The notes: generated by a model not told the origin, from the sequence alone. 64,000 bases of DNA from Actinotalea endophytica (GCF_025717005.1 NZ_JAOVZU010000005.1:310001-374000); one strand, 5' to 3'; numbered from the stretch's first letter, positions 10,818 through 23,062 are shown. Program-made: numbers and translations.

Positions 10818-12364
10818 GGGCCCACCGGGCGCAGCCGGGCGGCGACCTGGACCGCCCGGACCGCCGCCGCCGCCTTGTTCTGGGCCTCGTGCCACTCGCT
10901 GGTCGGCACGGAGTCGGCGACGATCCCGGCGCCGGCCTGGACGCTCGCCCGGCCGTCGCGGATCATCGCGGTGCGGATCGCGATCGCCATGTCCATGTCA
11001 CCCGCGAAGTCGAAGTACCCGACCGTGCCGCCGTAGATCCCGCGACCGGCCGGCTCGAGCTCGTCGATCAGGGCGATGGCCCGTGGCTTCGGGGCACCCG
11101 ACAGCGTCCCCGCGGGGAACGTCGCGACCAGCGTCTGCAGCGCCGTCGCGCCGGGGCGCAACCTCCCCACCACCGTCGAGCACAGGTGCGCGATGTGGCT
11201 GAACCGCTTGACCGCCATGAAGTCGACCACCTCGACGCTGGTCGGCTCGCACACCTTCACCAGGTCGTTCCGGGACAGGTCGACGAGCATGAGGTGCTCG
11301 GCGCGCTCCTTCGGGTCGGCCAGCAGGTCGACCGCGAGCTCGGCGTCCTCCTCGGCCGTCGCGCCACGCGGGCGCGACCCGGCGATCGGGTAGGTCATGA
11401 CCCGCCCGTCCTCGACCCGCACCAGCGTCTCGGGGCTGGAACCGACGACCGCGAGGTCCCGGCCCTGCGGGTCCTGCAGGTGCAGGTAGTACATGTACGG
11501 GCTCGGGTTGAGCGTGCGCAGCACCCGGTAGACGTCGAACGGGTCGGCCGGGCAGTCGAGGTCGGCGCGCTGGGAGAGCACCACCTGGAAGACCTCACCG
11601 TCGCGGATGGCCTCCTTGCCGCTGCGCACGGCGTCCTCGAACTCCGTCTGGCGGGAGCGGAACTCGATCTCCGGCTCCGCGACGTCCGCCACCACGAGCG
11701 GTGCCGACGTGGCCGGGTGCGCGAGGGCGGCCTGCATCGCGTCGAGCCGCGCGACCGCGTCGGCATGCGCCTCGTCCACCCGCCGGTCGGTGTTGTCGGT
11801 GTTGATGGCGTTGGCGATCAGCCACACCGAGCCGTCCACGTGGTCGACGACCGCGAGGTCGGCGGCCAGGCAGAGCAGCAGCTCGGGCACACCGAGCTCG
11901 TCCGGCGCCTTGGCCGGCAGGGTCGGCTCCCAGTGCCGCACGATCTCCCAGCCGAGGACGCCCACCAGGCCGCCGGTGAGCGGCGGGAGCCCCTCGATCG
12001 CCGGCGTGCGCAACGCCTCGAGCGTCCCGGCGACCACGTCGAGCACGTCGCCCTCGGTCGGCACACCGATCGGCACGTCGCCGGTCCAGTGCGGCGCACC
12101 GTCCAGCACCGAGAGCGTCGCCCGAGACGAGACACCCACGAAGGACCACCGCGCCCACGTGCCGTCCACCTCGGCGGACTCCAGCACGAAGGTGCCCGGG
12201 CGCCCCTGGGCCAGGGTCCGGTACAGCCCCACCGGCGTGACCTCGTCCGCGAGCAGCCGGCGCACCACCGGGATCACCCGTCGCCCGGCGGCGAGCTCAC
12301 GGAACTCGGGCAGCGTCGGCCAGATGACGCCCCAGGGCAGCGGCGTGGGCGCGGTCGGCGTCAT
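10814..12364 (-). CDS. trpE: Anthranilate synthase component I
   Basis: Converts chorismate to anthranilate using ammonia from TrpG, the first committed step to tryptophan. The 516-aa protein has an N-terminal domain with a VLESAEV segment, equivalent to the LLES tryptophan-feedback site. The C-terminal chorismate-binding domain includes [25 protein letters not shown] and GTLSGAPKP, and ends with the EAQNKAAA region. The start overlaps the hisI stop by four bases (ATGA). With hisI directly upstream there is no room for a classical trp leader or attenuator. Confidence 0.97.
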   Translation of the reverse strand: MTPTAPTPLPWGVIWPTLPEFRELAAGRRVIPVVRRLLADEVTPVGLYRTLAQGRPGTFVLESAEVDGTWARWSFVGVSSRATLSVLDGAPHWTGDVPIGVPTEGDVLDVVAGTLEALRTPAIEGLPPLTGGLVGVLGWEIVRHWEPTLPAKAPDELGVPELLLCLAADLAVVDHVDGSVWLIANAINTDNTDRRVDEAHADAVARLDAMQAALAHPATSAPLVVADVAEPEIEFRSRQTEFEDAVRSGKEAIRDGEVFQVVLSQRADLDCPADPFDVYRVLRTLNPSPYMYYLHLQDPQGRDLAVVGSSPETLVRVEDGRVMTYPIAGSRPRGATAEEDAELAVDLLADPKERAEHLMLVDLSRNDLVKVCEPTSVEVVDFMAVKRFSHIAHLCSTVVGRLRPGATALQTLVATFPAGTLSGAPKPRAIALIDELEPAGRGIYGGTVGYFDFAGDMDMAIAIRTAMIRDGRASVQAGAGIVADSVPTSEWHEAQNKAAAAVRAVQVAARLRPVGP

Positions 12365-12711
12365 CCGCGCACCGCCGCGAGGTCACCGCCGGCGTCGAAG
12401 CAGCTGTGCGCACCCGTGTGGCAAGCCGCGCCGACCTGCTCGACCTTCACGAGCACGGCGTCACCGTCGCAGTCGAGCTGGACCGAGTGGACGTGCTGCA
12501 CGTGACCCGAGGTGTCCCCCTTGCGCCAGTACTCCTGACGGGACCGGCTCCAGAACGTCACGCGACCGGTCGTCAGGGTCCGGTGCAGGGCCTCGTCGTC
12601 CATCCAGCCGACCATGAGGACCTCGCCGGTGTCGTGCTGCTGGACGACAGCGGCCACCAGGCCCGCCGCGTCCCGCTTGAGCCGGGATGCCACCGTGGGG
12701 TCGAGAGTCAC
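12361..12711 (-). CDS. hisI: Phosphoribosyl-AMP cyclohydrolase
   Basis: Third step of histidine synthesis: opens the adenine ring of phosphoribosyl-AMP. The 116-aa HisI-only form (no HisE fusion) has the [18 protein letters not shown] motif and the metal-binding cysteines in LDCDGDA and AACHTG. I start at GTG 12711, which gives the family length; the longer frame adds Arg/Gly-rich shadow sequence. It leads the trp transcription unit. Its usual partner hisF lies 6.5 kb away, behind an inserted block of unrelated genes. Confidence 0.95.
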   Translation of the reverse strand: MTLDPTVASRLKRDAAGLVAAVVQQHDTGEVLMVGWMDDEALHRTLTTGRVTFWSRSRQEYWRKGDTSGHVQHVHSVQLDCDGDAVLVKVEQVGAACHTGAHSCFDAGGDLAAVRG

Positions 12712-12717
12712 CGGACG

Positions 12718-12723
12718 ATCCTG
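12718..12723 (-). promoter_or_regulatory. Possible -10 box of hisI-trp unit (CAGGAT)
   Basis: CAGGAT ends six bases before the hisI GTG, the same spacing seen before many starts in this window. It could be the -10 of a leaderless transcript. AGGA could instead serve as a ribosome-binding site, so this call is weak. Confidence 0.3.
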
Positions 12724-12788
12724 CCACGGCAGGCTCGCGCCCCGTGCGGTACGCCCAGCGCTCGGGCGCCCCGCTCGGCGGGCGAAGG

Positions 12789-13184
12789 TCAGTCGTTCTC
12801 CGGGATGTGGCGGGCGTCGATGCCCGCCGACGCCCGCCCGTAGACCGCGGCGCTCTCGAACTCCACCACCACGACCGGGTCGTCCCCCACGACCCACGCG
12901 TCGTGGTCGGGCTCGATGACGTACGCGTCGCCGACGCCGAGGTCGGCCACGCTGCCGTCCGCGTGCACGACGTGGATCCGGCCGGACTGGACGGACCCGA
13001 CGTGACGCACCTGGCAGTACCTGGTCCCGACGACGGGGGCGACGTCCACGGACCACTGCCACCCGGGCTGGAACGTCAACCGCGCGACGTGGTGGGTGCC
13101 GAGGTGGACGACGTCGACCGTGGTGCTCGGTGGTGTCCGCTGCTCGTCCGGGACGTTGAACGACTTCGCCGTGACACCCGACAT
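12789..13184 (-). CDS. Cupin-domain protein
   Basis: A 131-aa single-domain beta-barrel protein of the RmlC-like cupin fold. Visible features are the glycine/histidine-rich first strand region ([14 protein letters not shown]) and the second motif around [19 protein letters not shown]. The two metal motifs are incomplete: the first lacks a clear HxH pair, so metal binding is uncertain. Similar proteins are often annotated as cupins that bind small ligands. The ATG is preceded by GGGAGG. It lies alone between hisI and the ABC exporter genes. No specific role can be assigned. Confidence 0.7.
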   Translation of the reverse strand: MSGVTAKSFNVPDEQRTPPSTTVDVVHLGTHHVARLTFQPGWQWSVDVAPVVGTRYCQVRHVGSVQSGRIHVVHADGSVADLGVGDAYVIEPDHDAWVVGDDPVVVVEFESAAVYGRASAGIDARHIPEND

Positions 13185-13288
13185 GGGACCTCCCGCGCCC
13201 GAGGCCCCGGGGCCGTTCCCGGGCTCTCGACGCTACACCCGCCCCGCGCTCGCCAGAAGGCGCCGCCCCGGCGGTGGTCGGACGCCGC

Positions 13289-15061
13289 TCAGCTGGTCTG
13301 AGCCAGCCAGGCGTCGTGCATCGCCGCGTACGGGCCGGCCTGCGCGACCAGCTCGGCGTGCGGACCGACCTGGACCACCCGGCCGGCATCCACGACGACC
13401 ACGAGGTCGGCCGCCTCGGCCGTGGACAGTCGGTGGGCGATCGTGATCGTGGTCCGGCCGGCGGTCAGCTCGGACATCGCGCGCGCGATCCGCACCTCGG
13501 TCGCCGGGTCCACCGCGCTCGTCGCCTCGTCCAGCACGAGCAGGTCGGCCCCGGCCAGGTGCGCCCGGGCCAGCGCGACCAGCTGACGCTCCCCCGCCGA
13601 CAGCCGCTCGCCGCGCTGACCCACCTCGGTGCCGAGGCCGTCGGGCAACGTGGCCAGCCAGTCCGTCAGGCCGAGCTCGTCGAACACCCGACCCAGGTCG
13701 CCCGGGTCAGCGCCGCGTGCTCCGTACGCCACGTTGTCCGCGAGCGTCCCGTCGAACAGGAAGCCCTCCTGCGGGACCAGCACCACGCGCTCGCGCAGGG
13801 CCGCGAGGGACAGGTCACGCAGGTCCGCACCGTCCAGCAGGACCCGGCCGGCGGCCGGGTCGACCAGTCGGGTGACCAGCTTCGCGAGCGTCGTCTTGCC
13901 GGAGCCGGTCGCTCCCACCACGGCGACCTTGGTCGTGGCGGGGACGTCCAGGTGGACGTCGTGCAGGACCGTCGGACCGTCCGGGTAGGCGAACTCGACA
14001 CCGTCGAGCTCGACCCGGGCGGCACCCCGCGCGGTGCCCCGGCCTCCGCCGTCGGGGTCGGCGATCTCGACCGGCGTGTCGATCACCCCGAGCACGCGGC
14101 GCCAGCCCGCGAGCGCGTTCTGCAGCTCGTTGAGGATCTCCGTGGCCATCTGCACCGGGCCGGTGAACAGCTGGACCAGGAAGAGGAAGGCGAGCAACCG
14201 CCCGGCGCTCAACCCGCCACCGATGCCCAGCAGCGTCCCGACCACGACCACCACGGCGAGCACGCCGTTGGCCACCAGGACCCCGCTGGAGAAGACGGTC
14301 GCGACCCGGTTCTGCGCCGTCACCTGGGCCTGGCGCCAGTCGTGGATCGCTCCGTCGATCCGCCGCTGGGTGCGCTGCTCCACCCCGTAGGCGCGCACGG
14401 TCTCCGCGCCGACCACGGCCTCGGAGATCGCACCGAGCATCGCGCCCATCGACTGGCGCACGCGCGCGTAGGCGGCGGACACCCGCAGCTGGGCGGGACG
14501 CAGGATGAGCACGAGCGGCACGAACGTCGCCCAGACCACGAGCGTGAGCTGCCACGACCACGCCGCCATGAGCACGGTCGCGGCGACGATCTGCAGCACC
14601 GAGACGAGCAGCATGATCCCGCCCCACTGCACGAACAACGAGATCGTGTCGACGTCCGAGGTCACCCGGGACACCAGGCTCCCTCGGCGCTCGGTGCCCT
14701 GGGTGAGCGCCGAGAGGTCGTGCACGTGCCGGAAGGCGGTCACGCGCAGCCGCGCGAGCCCTGCCTCGCTGGACCGGAAGAGCCGGACGTTGACCAGGGC
14801 CGAGCAGATGCCCGTGATCACCAGGGCGACGGCCGCGCCGCCGAGCAGCAGCCCGAGCCGGCCGGCCCCGGCATCGCCGAGCACCACCGTGTCGACGGTC
14901 TGCTGCACGGCCATCGGCACCACGACGCGGCCGCCCGCGGCGAGCACCGCGAGCAGCAGGGTGATCCACACGCCCTGCACGAGCTCGGGAGACACCTGCA
15001 GCCCGCGGCGCAGGACCTCACGCCCGCTCAGCGACGAGGTCGCGTCCAGTCGCACGCTCAT
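13289..15061 (-). CDS. ABC exporter half-transporter (subunit with intact catalytic Glu and His)
   Basis: A 590-aa half-size ABC exporter with about six transmembrane helices (residues 1-310) fused to a nucleotide-binding domain (about 345-585). Walker A is GATGSGKTT, Walker [10 protein letters not shown] with the catalytic Glu, and the H-loop IAHRLS keeps His. The signature motif is degenerate, LSAGERQ instead of LSGGQ. Its start overlaps the stop of the upstream ABC gene by four bases (ATGA), so the two are made together and very likely form a heterodimer. Substrate unknown; related pairs export drugs, lipids or peptides. Confidence 0.92.
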   Translation of the reverse strand: MSVRLDATSSLSGREVLRRGLQVSPELVQGVWITLLLAVLAAGGRVVVPMAVQQTVDTVVLGDAGAGRLGLLLGGAAVALVITGICSALVNVRLFRSSEAGLARLRVTAFRHVHDLSALTQGTERRGSLVSRVTSDVDTISLFVQWGGIMLLVSVLQIVAATVLMAAWSWQLTLVVWATFVPLVLILRPAQLRVSAAYARVRQSMGAMLGAISEAVVGAETVRAYGVEQRTQRRIDGAIHDWRQAQVTAQNRVATVFSSGVLVANGVLAVVVVVGTLLGIGGGLSAGRLLAFLFLVQLFTGPVQMATEILNELQNALAGWRRVLGVIDTPVEIADPDGGGRGTARGAARVELDGVEFAYPDGPTVLHDVHLDVPATTKVAVVGATGSGKTTLAKLVTRLVDPAAGRVLLDGADLRDLSLAALRERVVLVPQEGFLFDGTLADNVAYGARGADPGDLGRVFDELGLTDWLATLPDGLGTEVGQRGERLSAGERQLVALARAHLAGADLLVLDEATSAVDPATEVRIARAMSELTAGRTTITIAHRLSTAEAADLVVVVDAGRVVQVGPHAELVAQAGPYAAMHDAWLAQTS

Positions 15062-16878
15062 GCCGACCTCCGCTCGCGCTCGGTCTCGTAGGCGGTGGCG
15101 AGCTCGAGGTACCGCGGGTCGCGCGCGAGCAGCTCGGTGTGCGTGCCGCGGTCCACGACCGACCCGTTCTCCAGGTGCACCACCTCGTGCGCGAGCGCCA
15201 CCGAGGACATCCGGTACGCGACGAGCAGCACCGTCGGGCCGTCGGCGCCGCCGGCGGCCAGGCCGCGCAGGATCGCGCGCTCGACCTGCGGGTCGACCGC
15301 CGAGGTCGCGTCGTCCAGCACGAGGAGCCGCGGCCTGCGCACGAGCGCACGGGCCAGCGCGAGGCGCTGGCGCTGGCCACCGGACAGGTTCGCGCCACGC
15401 TCCCCCAGCATCGCGTCGAGCCCACCGGGCAGCGCGTGCACGACGTCGTCGACCTTGGCGAGCCGGAGCGCCGCCCAGACCGCGTCGTCGTCGGGTGCGG
15501 CCGGGTCGTCCACGTCGGCCAGGGTCACGTTCGACCGCACGCTGTCCTCGAAGATGAAGGTCTGCTGCGCCACGAGGGCGACCTGGGCCGTGAGGTCCTC
15601 GTCCCGCACGTCGCCGATCGGCACGCCGTCGAGCAGGACCTCACCGGAGTCGACGTCGTGCAGCCGCGCCAGCACGCCGCAGAGCGTGGTCTTGCCCGAG
15701 CCGGTCGACCCGACCAGCGCGACCACGCGCCCGGGCTCGAGCTCGAGGTCCACGCGGCGCAGCAGGTCGTGCCGACCGGACGAGTCGTGCACCGCGACAC
15801 CCAGGCCCCTGGCCCGGACGTGCAGCCCGCCGGTGGCACGCGGCAGGTGACCGGTACCCCCGGCCCGGTCCCCCTCCGCGTCCATCACACGCGAGATCCG
15901 GTCGTGGCCGACCAGCGCACGAGGCAGCTCCCCCAGCACCCAGCCGAACGCCCGGACCGGCACCGCCATGAGCGCGAGCAGGTACGCGGCACCCACCACG
16001 TCACCGGTCTCGATCGCGCCGGCACGCAGCCGTGCCGCGCCGACCGCCAGCACGGCCAGCGTCCCGGCGCTCGGCAGGAGCTCGATCACCGGGTCGAAGA
16101 AGGCCCGCACCACGCCCACCCGGACGTTCGCGGCGCGGAGACGGTCCGTCGCCTGCGCGAACCGCCGCTCCTCGACGTCCTCGGTGCCGAGCGACTTGAC
16201 CAGGAGGGCGGCCTCGAACGACTCGTGCGCCACGTCGGAGACCTCGGCACGCAGCTGCTGGGCGCGCGTCACCGCCGGCGACATCCGGCGCTGGAACACG
16301 AGGTTCGCGACGACGGCCAGCGGCAGCACGGTCAGCGCGGTGACCGCGAGCCACACGTCGGTGCTGAACAGCGCGACGGCAGCGACGACGATCATCACGA
16401 CCACGCCGATGGCGAACGGCACCGGGTTGAACACCCCGGTGGCCGCCTCGACGTCCGAGGACGCGTTCGCCAGGAGCTGGCCGGTCGGGTGCGCCCGGTG
16501 CCAGGACATCGGCAGCCTCAGGTACTGCCGGGTCACGCCACGACGGTGGTCGGCGCCGATGTCCGCGTACCCGCGGCCCGCGTAGATCCGCCTGCCGGCG
16601 ACGGCGAGCGCCAGGGTCACGGCGACGCCGAGCAGGGCGAGACCCGCCAGCCACAAGGCGTCGCGGGCCTCCGCGTCGCCACCGATCGCCGGCACCACGA
16701 CCGAGTCGGTCACGCGACCCAGCACCTGGCTGACCCCGACCGTGAGCGCGCCGAACAGCCCCGAGGTGAGCACCGCGACCACGTACGTCCTCGGGTGCGC
16801 GGCCATCCCCCGCCAGATCAGCAGGAAGCCCCTGCGGACGGGCCCGCCCGGCAGCGTGTGCCTGCGGTCGGTGCTCAC
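15058..16878 (-). CDS. ABC exporter half-transporter (subunit with degenerate ATP site)
   Basis: A 606-aa half-transporter, transmembrane domain first and nucleotide-binding domain from about residue 350. Walker A GSTGSGKTT and signature LSGGQRQ are normal. The Walker B catalytic Glu is Asp (LLVLDDATS) and the switch His is Tyr (LVAYRMSS). With the degenerate signature of its partner this makes one non-canonical ATP site, the pattern known from TM287/288 and BmrCD heterodimers. I chose GTG 16878 because AGGAGA sits just upstream and the protein then begins just ahead of the first helices; the frame upstream is Arg/Gly-rich shadow. Confidence 0.92.
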   Translation of the reverse strand: MSTDRRHTLPGGPVRRGFLLIWRGMAAHPRTYVVAVLTSGLFGALTVGVSQVLGRVTDSVVVPAIGGDAEARDALWLAGLALLGVAVTLALAVAGRRIYAGRGYADIGADHRRGVTRQYLRLPMSWHRAHPTGQLLANASSDVEAATGVFNPVPFAIGVVVMIVVAAVALFSTDVWLAVTALTVLPLAVVANLVFQRRMSPAVTRAQQLRAEVSDVAHESFEAALLVKSLGTEDVEERRFAQATDRLRAANVRVGVVRAFFDPVIELLPSAGTLAVLAVGAARLRAGAIETGDVVGAAYLLALMAVPVRAFGWVLGELPRALVGHDRISRVMDAEGDRAGGTGHLPRATGGLHVRARGLGVAVHDSSGRHDLLRRVDLELEPGRVVALVGSTGSGKTTLCGVLARLHDVDSGEVLLDGVPIGDVRDEDLTAQVALVAQQTFIFEDSVRSNVTLADVDDPAAPDDDAVWAALRLAKVDDVVHALPGGLDAMLGERGANLSGGQRQRLALARALVRRPRLLVLDDATSAVDPQVERAILRGLAAGGADGPTVLLVAYRMSSVALAHEVVHLENGSVVDRGTHTELLARDPRYLELATAYETERERRSA

Positions 16879-17142
16879 GGGTCTCCTGCCTGACGGGGCG
16901 CGGGCGCGGGCGGCGGTCGGGCGCGACCGCGCGCACGGCGCGGCACGCCGAACGGTGGGGGGTGCCCCGGTCAGAGGAGTACCGGGACCTGAACATCCTA
17001 GGTCGCCGCGCCGACAGTCGGTGCCTCCGCACGCTCCGACGGCCGCTTGCGATCTTCGAGGTGGCGTCCTTCGATGGAAGTAGCGACTCATGTCACGGTG
17101 TCCCGCGCGCCACGAGCGGGTGGTACCAGGAGAGGAGTCGAC

Positions 17143-17700
17143 ATGGTCACTGTGGACGAGATCCGCACGCTTGCCGGAACCGAGGTGGTGGACCACAGCG
17201 GCGCGGCCATGGGCACGGCAGCCGACGTCTACGTCGACGACTGGACCGGGAACGCCGCCTGGGTCGTGGTGCACGGCTCGACGGACGACCGGCTGGCCCC
17301 GCTGTCCGGGTCGTGGGTGCACGACGCCGTCCTCGAGCTGGACGTGCCCGTCGAGCTGGTCCGCGACGCCCCGGCGCTCACCGCGCAGGACACGATCGCG
17401 CCCGACGACGAGGCACGGCTGGTGGAGCACTACGGCTCGGCCCTGAGCCCCAGCGGCGGGCCCGGAGTCAGCGGCGAGCACCCGAGGAGTGCGCACCGGT
17501 CCAGCCCGACCACCGGCCCCGGAGCGAGCGGTCACCTGCCCAGCACGGTCGAGGCGGCGAGCCCCACCACCGGCCCCGGCGGCCCGGGGAGGAGCACCGA
17601 CCTTCCGATCACCGAGCCTCGTCGGAGCCCGCGGACGGGCGTCGGCGGGACCGGTGAGCCGGGCAAGACGCACCTGCGGCGGTGGGAGCCGACCGGCTAG
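17143..17700 (+). CDS. PRC-barrel domain protein
   Basis: A 185-aa protein. Residues 1-85 form a PRC-barrel-like domain (VDEIRTLAGTEV, GTAADVYVDDWTG, WVVVHG), a small beta-barrel found in ribosome-maturation and stress proteins. The remainder is a low-complexity Pro/Gly/Ser/Thr tail with repeated TTGPG segments, probably disordered. GGAGAGGAG lies just before the ATG at 17143. Actinobacterial relatives are often stress-linked, but no role can be deduced here. It is transcribed away from the ABC exporter genes. Confidence 0.75.
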   Translation: MVTVDEIRTLAGTEVVDHSGAAMGTAADVYVDDWTGNAAWVVVHGSTDDRLAPLSGSWVHDAVLELDVPVELVRDAPALTAQDTIAPDDEARLVEHYGSALSPSGGPGVSGEHPRSAHRSSPTTGPGASGHLPSTVEAASPTTGPGGPGRSTDLPITEPRRSPRTGVGGTGEPGKTHLRRWEPTG

Positions 17701-17735
17701 GCGCGCTCGGGCGCACGCGCAGCGCGGACCGCCGC

Positions 17736-17805
17736 CCCGCACGGCACCGCCCTGCACGGCACCGCCCTGCACGGCACCGCCCTGCACGGCACCGCGCTGC
17801 ACCGG
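17736..17805. repeat. 15-bp tandem repeat, four copies plus a partial
   Basis: The unit CCTGCACGGCACCGC recurs at 17736, 17751, 17766 and 17781 with one change in the first copy, then decays at 17796. It lies in the 160-bp gap between the PRC-barrel gene and dgdA. The unit is a multiple of three, so long shadow frames cross it on both strands, but no convincing gene does. Confidence 0.85.
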
Positions 17806-17836
17806 ACCTGCACACGCACCTGCCGCACGCCCGTAA

Positions 17837-19204
<1,368 letters not shown>

Positions 19205-19234
19205 TCGGGGCGGACCCCGCGCGACGGGAGGCGC

Positions 19235-20002
19235 TCAGCGCACCTCGACGGCGGCCGCGCGCAGCGCGTCCTTCACGTCGCCGACGCTCAGCGTGCCGAA
19301 GTGGAACACGCTCGCCGCGAGCAGTGCGTCCGCACCGGCCCGCGCGGCGGCCACGAAGTGCTCGACGGTCCCGGCGCCGCCGCTGGCGATCAGCGGGACC
19401 GCGACCTCGCGGCGGACATCGGCGAGCATCTCGAGGTCGAACCCGCTCGTGGTCCCGTCGGCGTCCATCGAGTTGAGCAGCACCTCGCCCGCACCCAGCT
19501 CGACGGCGTGCTTGGCCCACCACACCGCGTCGATCCCCGTCCCGGTCCGGCCGCCGTGCGTGGTGACCTCGTAGCCGGACGGCGTCGACCCGTCGACCAC
19601 GCGTCGCGCGTCGACCGACAGGACGAGCACCTGGGAGCCGAACTGCCCGGCGATCTCGGCGACCAGCTCCGGCCGTGCGATCGCGGCCGTGTTGACACCG
19701 ACCTTGTCCGCACCCTCGCGCAGCAGACGGTCGACGTCCGCGACGGACCGCACGCCACCGCCCACCGTGAGCGGCACGAACACCTCCCCGGCGGTGCGTC
19801 GCACCACGTCGTAGGTGGTCTCCCGGTTCCCGGAGGACGCCGACACGTCGAGGAAGGTGATCTCGTCGGCGCCCTCGGCGTCGTAGCGCCTGGCCAGCTC
19901 GACCGGGTCGCCGGCGTCGCGCAGGTCGGCGAAGTTCACACCCTTGACCACCCGCCCGGCGTCGACGTCCAGGCAGGGGATCACGCGTACGGCGACCGCC
20001 AC
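19235..20002 (-). CDS. hisF: Imidazole glycerol phosphate synthase, cyclase subunit
   Basis: With HisH forms imidazole-glycerol phosphate and AICAR. The 255-aa half-barrel repeat protein has catalytic Asp in [14 protein letters not shown] and the second Asp in LSVDARR. The phosphate-binding GGGVRS and ASGGAG motifs are present in its two halves. The GTG start is preceded by GGGAG inside the end of the FKBP gene, with a 2-bp gap between the genes. HisH is not in the window, and hisI lies about 6.5 kb away. Confidence 0.96.
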   Translation of the reverse strand: MAVAVRVIPCLDVDAGRVVKGVNFADLRDAGDPVELARRYDAEGADEITFLDVSASSGNRETTYDVVRRTAGEVFVPLTVGGGVRSVADVDRLLREGADKVGVNTAAIARPELVAEIAGQFGSQVLVLSVDARRVVDGSTPSGYEVTTHGGRTGTGIDAVWWAKHAVELGAGEVLLNSMDADGTTSGFDLEMLADVRREVAVPLIASGGAGTVEHFVAAARAGADALLAASVFHFGTLSVGDVKDALRAAAVEVR

Positions 20003-20004
20003 GG

Positions 20005-20865
20005 TCAGCTCCCTTCAGGGCCGCCGCTCGCGGCCAGGATGTCCACCACGTACACCAGCGTCTGGTCGTTCAGCCCTGCCTCGCCACCCTGCCCGGGTGG
20101 CAGGACGAGGAGCACCTGGCTGCCCACGGTCTGCTCGACGATGCCCTCGTCCCAGCCGTCCGGCACCGACCCGACGCCGATCGGGAACGTGGCGGGGAGC
20201 TTGTCGTCGGTCCAGGTCGAGTCGAACACGGTGCCGTCGGTCCAGGTGGCCCCGACGTACTGCACCGTCACGGCCTGGCCGGCCTGGACCTGGGGCCCGG
20301 AACCGCGGATCAGGGGCTGCACGACGTTCTCGGACGGCGGATCGCCGTCGGGCATGGTGATCGTGGGCTCACCGTCGGCGGCGAGGGTGACCGTGGGCAG
20401 ACCCTCGCGCGGTGTGACCGGCTCACCGGTGGCCCGGGTCGGCAGGACGTCGTAGACCGCCACGGTCGCCGGGTAGCCCTGCCGCGCGGGCGCGAGCTGG
20501 AGGATCCTCGCGCCCACGGACTGGCCGCTCAGCGCGGCGAACAGGTCGGGGCCGAGCGCCTCGGCGGACATGACGAACGGTCGTGGCTCTGAGCTGTAGG
20601 TGTCGCCGATCACCGACGCGTCCTCGGCGGACTCCGCGTAGAAGTCGAGCAGCACCGGCTGGCCGGGCTCGAGCGCGGGGCCGTCACCCGGTACGAGGAC
20701 CTCGACCCGCTGGGTGGGGACCGCGTAGGGCGTCGGGAAGCTCAGCTCGGGCGCCGACCCGGGGTCACCGCTGACCTGGACGTCGGGCGGCGTCTCGTTC
20801 GCCGGCGTGCACGCGGCCGTGGTCGCGAGCACGAGCGCGACGAGCAGCACGGTGACGCGACGCAC
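20005..20865 (-). CDS. FKBP-type peptidyl-prolyl isomerase lipoprotein
   Basis: A 286-aa secreted lipoprotein. The N-terminus has a basic start, a hydrophobic core and a lipobox (LATTAAC, Cys19). The C-terminal FKBP domain (about residues 185-280) has [28 protein letters not shown] and the final LVYVVDIL strand. The middle region (about 50-165) looks like a second, diverged FKBP-like domain without these motifs. It probably assists folding outside the membrane. The GTG start is preceded by GGGAGGAGAG; TACAGT at 20900-20905 could be its -10 box. It is closely followed by hisF. Confidence 0.9.
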   Translation of the reverse strand: MRRVTVLLVALVLATTAACTPANETPPDVQVSGDPGSAPELSFPTPYAVPTQRVEVLVPGDGPALEPGQPVLLDFYAESAEDASVIGDTYSSEPRPFVMSAEALGPDLFAALSGQSVGARILQLAPARQGYPATVAVYDVLPTRATGEPVTPREGLPTVTLAADGEPTITMPDGDPPSENVVQPLIRGSGPQVQAGQAVTVQYVGATWTDGTVFDSTWTDDKLPATFPIGVGSVPDGWDEGIVEQTVGSQVLLVLPPGQGGEAGLNDQTLVYVVDILAASGGPEGS

Positions 20866-21005
20866 TCATCTCTCCTCCCGCGACGAACCTGGCGCGAGAA
20901 CTGTAACCGCTGGCCTCCGACCACCCCGCCGGCCGGTTCGGGTGCTCACCCGGCCCACACGGACCGTTCACATCCGAACGGCCGGGTCGCAGGTGGCCCG
21001 CGTGG

Positions 21006-22367
21006 TCACATCGACTCGAGGAGCCGGTCCACGCGCTCGTCCACGTTGGCGAACGGGTCCTTGCACAGCACGGTGCGCTGCGCCTGGTCGTTGAGCTTCA
21101 GGTGGACCCAGTCGACCGTGTAGTCGCGTCGGGCCTCCTGGGCGCGCCGGACGAAGTCGCCCCGCAGCTTCGCGCGGGTCGTCTGCGGTGGGACGGCGGT
21201 GGCCTCGAACGCCTCGACGTCGGTGATGACCCGCTCCACCAGTCCGCGCTGGGACAGCAGGTGGTACAGACCCTCGGTGCGCGAGATGTCGTGGTACGCG
21301 AGGTCGAGGCGGGCGATCCGGGGGTCGTCGAGCGTGATGCCGTGCTTGGCCTGGTAGCGCTGAACGAGCCGAAGCTTGATCACCCAGTCCAGCTCGCGCT
21401 CCACCGCGGCGAGGTCGCCCGAGCGCACCGCGGCCAGGCCGCGACCCCACAGGTCGAGCACCCGACGCTGATCGTCGGTGAGGTCCAGCTCGGCCTCGGC
21501 GAACTCCGCGGCCCGCGCGAACAGCTCGTCCTGGAGGTCGAGCGCGCTCGCGGTCCGGCCGCTGGCGAGGGTCACCGGTGCCGTGCCGGTGAGGTCGTGG
21601 CTGATCTCCCGGATCGCCCGCATCGGGTTCTCCAGCCCGATGTCCCGCATCGGCAGGCCGGCCTCGACCATCCGCAGCACCAGGTCGGTCGCGCCGACCT
21701 TGAGCAAGGTCGTGGTCTCCGACATCGAGGAGTCGCCGACGATCACGTGCAACCGCCGGTACTGCTCGGCGTCGGCGTGCGGCTCGTCCCGCGTGTTGAT
21801 GATCGGCCGCGACCGGGTCGTCGCGCTGGAGACCGACTCCCAGATGTGGTCCGCGCGCTGGGACAGCGTGAAGACCGCACCGCGCGGGGTGGGGAGCACC
21901 TTCCCGGCCCCGGTCAGCACCTGCCGGGTGATCAGGAACGGCACGAGCACGTCGGCGATCCGGCCGAAGTCGCCCCGTCGGCGCACCAGGTAGTTCTCGT
22001 GGCACCCGTAGGAGTTGCCGGCCGAGTCGGTGTTGTTCTTGAACAGGTGGATCGTGCCCGGGACGCTCTCGTGCTCGAGGCGCTGCTGCGCGTCCGCCAC
22101 GAGGCCCTCGAGGACCAGCTCACCACCGCGGTCGTGCGCGACGAGCTGACGCAGCGAGTCGCACTCGGCGGTCGCGTACTCCGGGTGCGAGCCGACGTCG
22201 AGGTACAGCCGCGAGCCGTTGCGCAGGAAGACGTTCGACGACCGGCCCCAGGCCACGACCTTGCGGAACAGGTAGCGCGCGACCTCGTCGGCCGACAGCC
22301 CGCGACCGTGCGAGACCGCACAGGTGACGCCGTACTCGGTCTCGAGCCCGAAGATCCTGCGGTCCAC
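21006..22367 (-). CDS. pafA: Pup-protein ligase
   Basis: Attaches the C-terminal glutamate of Pup to substrate lysines using ATP, marking proteins for the proteasome. The 453-aa carboxylate-amine ligase has GLETEYG at the N-terminus, [15 protein letters not shown] with the catalytic Asp, [13 protein letters not shown], and [12 protein letters not shown]. Length matches the family. It starts at GTG 22367, two bases after the prcA stop, so the open frame running up through prcA is a shadow. It is the last gene of the pup-prcB-prcA-pafA unit and a paralogue of dop. Confidence 0.97.
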   Translation of the reverse strand: MDRRIFGLETEYGVTCAVSHGRGLSADEVARYLFRKVVAWGRSSNVFLRNGSRLYLDVGSHPEYATAECDSLRQLVAHDRGGELVLEGLVADAQQRLEHESVPGTIHLFKNNTDSAGNSYGCHENYLVRRRGDFGRIADVLVPFLITRQVLTGAGKVLPTPRGAVFTLSQRADHIWESVSSATTRSRPIINTRDEPHADAEQYRRLHVIVGDSSMSETTTLLKVGATDLVLRMVEAGLPMRDIGLENPMRAIREISHDLTGTAPVTLASGRTASALDLQDELFARAAEFAEAELDLTDDQRRVLDLWGRGLAAVRSGDLAAVERELDWVIKLRLVQRYQAKHGITLDDPRIARLDLAYHDISRTEGLYHLLSQRGLVERVITDVEAFEATAVPPQTTRAKLRGDFVRRAQEARRDYTVDWVHLKLNDQAQRTVLCKDPFANVDERVDRLLESM

Positions 22368-22369
22368 GC

Positions 22370-23062
22370 TCAGCCCGCCAGCAGGTCGGCGACCGCGGGG
22401 CCGGCCAGTCGACGGAAGGCCCGGCGCGGGCGGGTCCGGTCGAGCACGGCGACCTCGAGCTGGGCCGCGTCGATGGTGCGGGGCGGCTCGTCCGGCTGGC
22501 TCGCGAGCACGTCGACCGCGAGCCGGACCGCCGACCCGAGGTCCAGGCCGGGCTGCCACCGCTCGGCCAGCGCCTCGGCGAGCCTGTCGGCCTGGCCGCC
22601 CATCACGACGAACCGCCGCTCGTCGGTGACCGACCCGTCGTAGGAGAGCCGGTAGATCTGGTCCTCGTCGGGCGTCGCACCGACCTCGGCCACCGCAAGC
22701 TCGACCTCGAGCGGCTTGGACTCCGTGGTGAAGACCGTGCCGAGGGTCTGCGCGTAGGCGTTGGCCAACGCGCGGGCGCTGACGTCCGAGCGGTCGTAGG
22801 AGTAGCCGCGCAGGTCGGCGTACCGGATGCCGGCGACCCTGAGGTTCTCGAACTCGTTGTACTTGCCGACCGCCGCGAAGGCGATCCGGTCGTAGATCTC
22901 CGAGATCTTGTGCAGCGCCGCCGACGGGTTCTCGGTCGCGAACGCGATGCCCTCGTCGTAGCCGACGACGACCACGGACCGGCCGCGTGCGATGCCCTTG
23001 CGCGCGTAGTCCGCCCGGTCCTTCATCAGCTGCTCGGGCGCGACGTAGAACGGCATGCTCAT
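22370..23062 (-). CDS. prcA: 20S proteasome alpha subunit
   Basis: Forms the outer heptameric rings and substrate gate of the 20S core and docks the ARC/Mpa ATPase. The 230-aa protein starts with the alpha-type N-terminus ([21 protein letters not shown]). The conserved alpha-subunit body follows ([30 protein letters not shown]). The ATG at 23062 overlaps the prcB stop by four bases; a second Met two codons later is an alternative. There is no catalytic N-terminal Thr, as expected. Confidence 0.96.
   Translation of the reverse strand: MSMPFYVAPEQLMKDRADYARKGIARGRSVVVVGYDEGIAFATENPSAALHKISEIYDRIAFAAVGKYNEFENLRVAGIRYADLRGYSYDRSDVSARALANAYAQTLGTVFTTESKPLEVELAVAEVGATPDEDQIYRLSYDGSVTDERRFVVMGGQADRLAEALAERWQPGLDLGSAVRLAVDVLASQPDEPPRTIDAAQLEVAVLDRTRPRRAFRRLAGPAVADLLAG

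Noticed and set aside
19206-19219. Short hairpin between the ends of dgdA and hisF as a terminator
   Set aside because: A 5-bp stem with a 4-base loop is too weak to call in such GC-rich sequence.
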